A stretch of DNA of 64,000 nucleotides from Caprimulgus europaeus (taxonomy: Eukaryota > Chordata > Aves > Caprimulgiformes > Caprimulgidae): assembly GCA_907165065.1 (NCBI GenBank), contig OU015525.1, positions 4,406,622 to 4,470,621 on the forward strand, in the 5' to 3' direction. The translations under genes were made by a program, and so were the position numbers. Below are positions 62,330 to 64,000 of this stretch, piece after piece. The notes below the pieces were generated by a model that did not search any database, was not told the origin of the DNA, and saw only the letters and a list, made by a program, of their open reading frames with translations. The number at the start of each line of letters is the position of its first letter. Positions within the stretch are counted from its first letter, which is position 1.

Positions 62330-64000
62330 ATACGCCTCCAAATTATGACAGATTACCCGGGTATTTCTATGGTTTTCCATCACCCCACCACTAGAGAAAG
62401 ATGGATTTAACCACATAGTTCAGGACCACATTTCTGTGTGGCAATCTCACTGTATACACAGTGACACTATGGCCACAGGATGTTTGCAACTAGGGCATTC
62501 TCCAGCTATAGCACTTAGCTAAATTTACTTATCCCACCAGCTCACTGTCTGCCCACTTCTCATCCTAGGACAGTTTTCTGTCCACACCAAGGCAATGATT
62601 CCTAAAAAATCATAGGTAGCATAAGACTAAAACTCTAAACACTTTGGCACAGCATTACTCTTTTAGCTCCTTTACCCTTTCCCTATCTTGATCCAAGAAT
62701 TGTCCTTGCATCGACCTCCTGCTCTTTCAACCTTGTTCCCTGTTGGACTACCATAGCTCTTTGGTGGCCCAAATTCTCATTTCTTCTTCTGGGCTGCTCA
62801 GCTCCAATCCTAGCTCTTGTTGTCAGCACCTTCCACTCCTTCTCCTAACCATTTATGGACCCATGGTGTCCTGCCTTGCCCTTCAGACTGCTGCATCCCA
62901 TCACTTTGCCATGTCCTCACCTTGGCTTCGATACCCTAGCCTTGATTCTGCTGTAGCTCCAGGCGTGACTGCCCATGTCCTGATCAGCAGCTCCTCCCAC
63001 AGTATCCAGTCTTTGTCTTCCATGCACTTTGCACTGTATAATCAAACAGAGTAAAAACAATTTAGGATAAGGGCTGTTTGCAAATTACAGGCTTTGGATT
63101 TGGCTAGTTCCTAAGGCAAGATATCACTGCTTCCCAGAGAGAAACAAAAGCTAACTTTTTGGGTTTTCTGCATATATTTTCATTGAAATTTTAATTTTCC
63201 AAATGAACTCCAGCCAGGCTGAGCTCATGACTTCTACAGGGCTTTGAGCCCAGGAGGGAACACAGATTTTAGTACTGCTTCTGCTGCACTGCAGTGGTTT
63301 GAATCAAACTATCAGATTTTTCATGTGGAAGGCTCTGGGATTTGCAAAGTATAACTTCTTCATCAAGAACAGTTGCTTATATGAATTAATTAGAGCTTTG
63401 GGAAGTGGAATTATAACATGGAAAGAAAAAAATCCTGACTGTGAAAGGGTTAATGACTCTGATAAGAGCAGTCCTGGGCTCCAGCCTTTGCTGGAGGACT
63501 GCAGTGGCTGAGAGCAGTACATAAAGAGCATCAAGGGAATGGGAATACTGACTTTCTTGACAAAAAAAAATCGTAACTCTTGATTTCTTTATCAAGGCAG
63601 AGGTTTCTTCTGAACTGATGGATACTGTCCTACTTCAGCCTTCTCTTGTGTGTGAAGATGGGCTTTGCACTGCTGCTGTAATCTTTATGAGAGAAGTTAT
63701 CTCTCATAAAAGATAGAGAAGTTATCTCTCATAAAAAGAGAAGTTATTGTGAAGCCTGACAAGTCAGGAAGCAGACTTCTATCCAGCCAAGTGATTTTCA
63801 AGCTAGAAAGCAGGAGCAGTTTGCAGTAACACAAGTCCTTTGGCACTTCCTTCCTTAGACAGCTTTGTGTTTTGTTGGCTTCTTTGCATGCATTCAGACA
63901 TAAGCATCTGCCTAACACTATGCAGAGAGCAGTTCCACTAACTACAGTTCAGTGGGATGACTCACAGACAAGTTTCTGCAAAGACTTGGATGCACATTAG
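62330..64000. other. unique non-coding DNA, no gene seen
   Basis: No gene recognised. The frame at 62743-63054 (+) is Ser/Leu-rich without a recognisable domain. The duplicated hairpin at 63684-63747 is listed separately. Confidence 0.5.
63684..63747 (+). repeat. hairpin unit with partial tandem duplication
   Basis: TTTATGAGAG and CTCTCATAAA form a perfect 10-bp stem around the loop AAGTTAT (63684-63710). The core GAGAAGTTATCTCTCATAAA is repeated at 63716-63735, and its first 10 bases again at 63738. Hairpin-prone DNA often duplicates by replication slippage, which fits the picture. No RNA gene or transposon end can be argued from it. Confidence 0.8.

Noticed and set aside
1-64000. Search for tRNA, rRNA, snRNA, CRISPR or capsid/envelope genes of large virus-like elements
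   Set aside because: No A/B-box pair with cloverleaf, no conserved rRNA or snRNA blocks, no spaced direct-repeat array and no frame resembling capsid, polymerase or integrase proteins was seen by eye. A covariance-model and profile search would settle it.

Overview
This window looks like avian nuclear DNA, most likely a neoavian bird, from a gene-poor, AT-rich stretch (intergenic or inside a very long intron). The evidence is the repeats. At least fifteen pieces of CR1 LINE are recognisable, most of the younger ones ending in the CR1 3' signature (reiterated ATTCTATG/ATTCTGTG octamers after the GGTCCCTTCCAA block). There are also three LTR pieces of types I recognise from bird genomes. I see no SINE, no mammalian-type LINE, and no bacterial-style gene organisation. 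Species and chromosome cannot be told from the sequence.

I could support no host protein-coding gene, rRNA, tRNA or CRISPR array. The open reading frames over 60 codons fall into three groups: pieces of CR1 ORF2 (22.2-22.7 kb, 26.0 kb, 47.3-47.8 kb, 61.7-62.2 kb) or their antisense shadows; translations of microsatellites (GTT at 20.7 kb, a hexamer at 53.2 kb, GAGAA at 56.2 kb); and chance frames. Two short frames (46563-46868 and 52021-52211) are kept only as weak coding candidates.

Layout. 1-7.85 kb: unique sequence. 7.85 kb: small old CR1 piece. 8-14 kb: unique, with a TAAT-core-rich island near 12.8-13.1 kb. 14.2 kb: CR1 3' end. 20.7 kb: (GTT)16 in G/T-rich DNA. 21.1 kb: homeodomain-type TAATTA cluster. 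22.1-23.1 kb: two CR1 pieces in opposite orientation. 24.8 kb: very old antisense CR1-like piece. 25.7-26.3 kb: LTR fragment fused to an internally deleted CR1. 27.2-29 kb: AT-rich, octamer-containing candidate conserved block and a (TA)n. 34.46 kb: G19 tract. 35.1, 40.9 and 43.6 kb: CR1 3' pieces, one with a 20-bp triplication at its 5' junction. 45.4 kb: partial ERVL-type LTR. 47.3-48.2 kb: longest CR1 copy. 50.8 kb: CR1 tail. 53.0-53.7 kb: complete-looking solo ERVL-type LTR. 56.2 kb: about 200 bp of (GAGAA)n seeded at a CR1 tail. 57.9-58.8 kb: two CR1 pieces. 61.6-62.3 kb: the best-preserved CR1, inside a 14-bp direct repeat. 63.7 kb: a small duplicated hairpin.

There is no operon-like or pathway relation among these parts; the window is a record of successive retroelement insertion on unique DNA. 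Twelve of fifteen CR1 pieces lie on the + strand. If the window is intronic, that would fit a host gene transcribed from the - strand, but this is only a hint. I found no clear new biological system.
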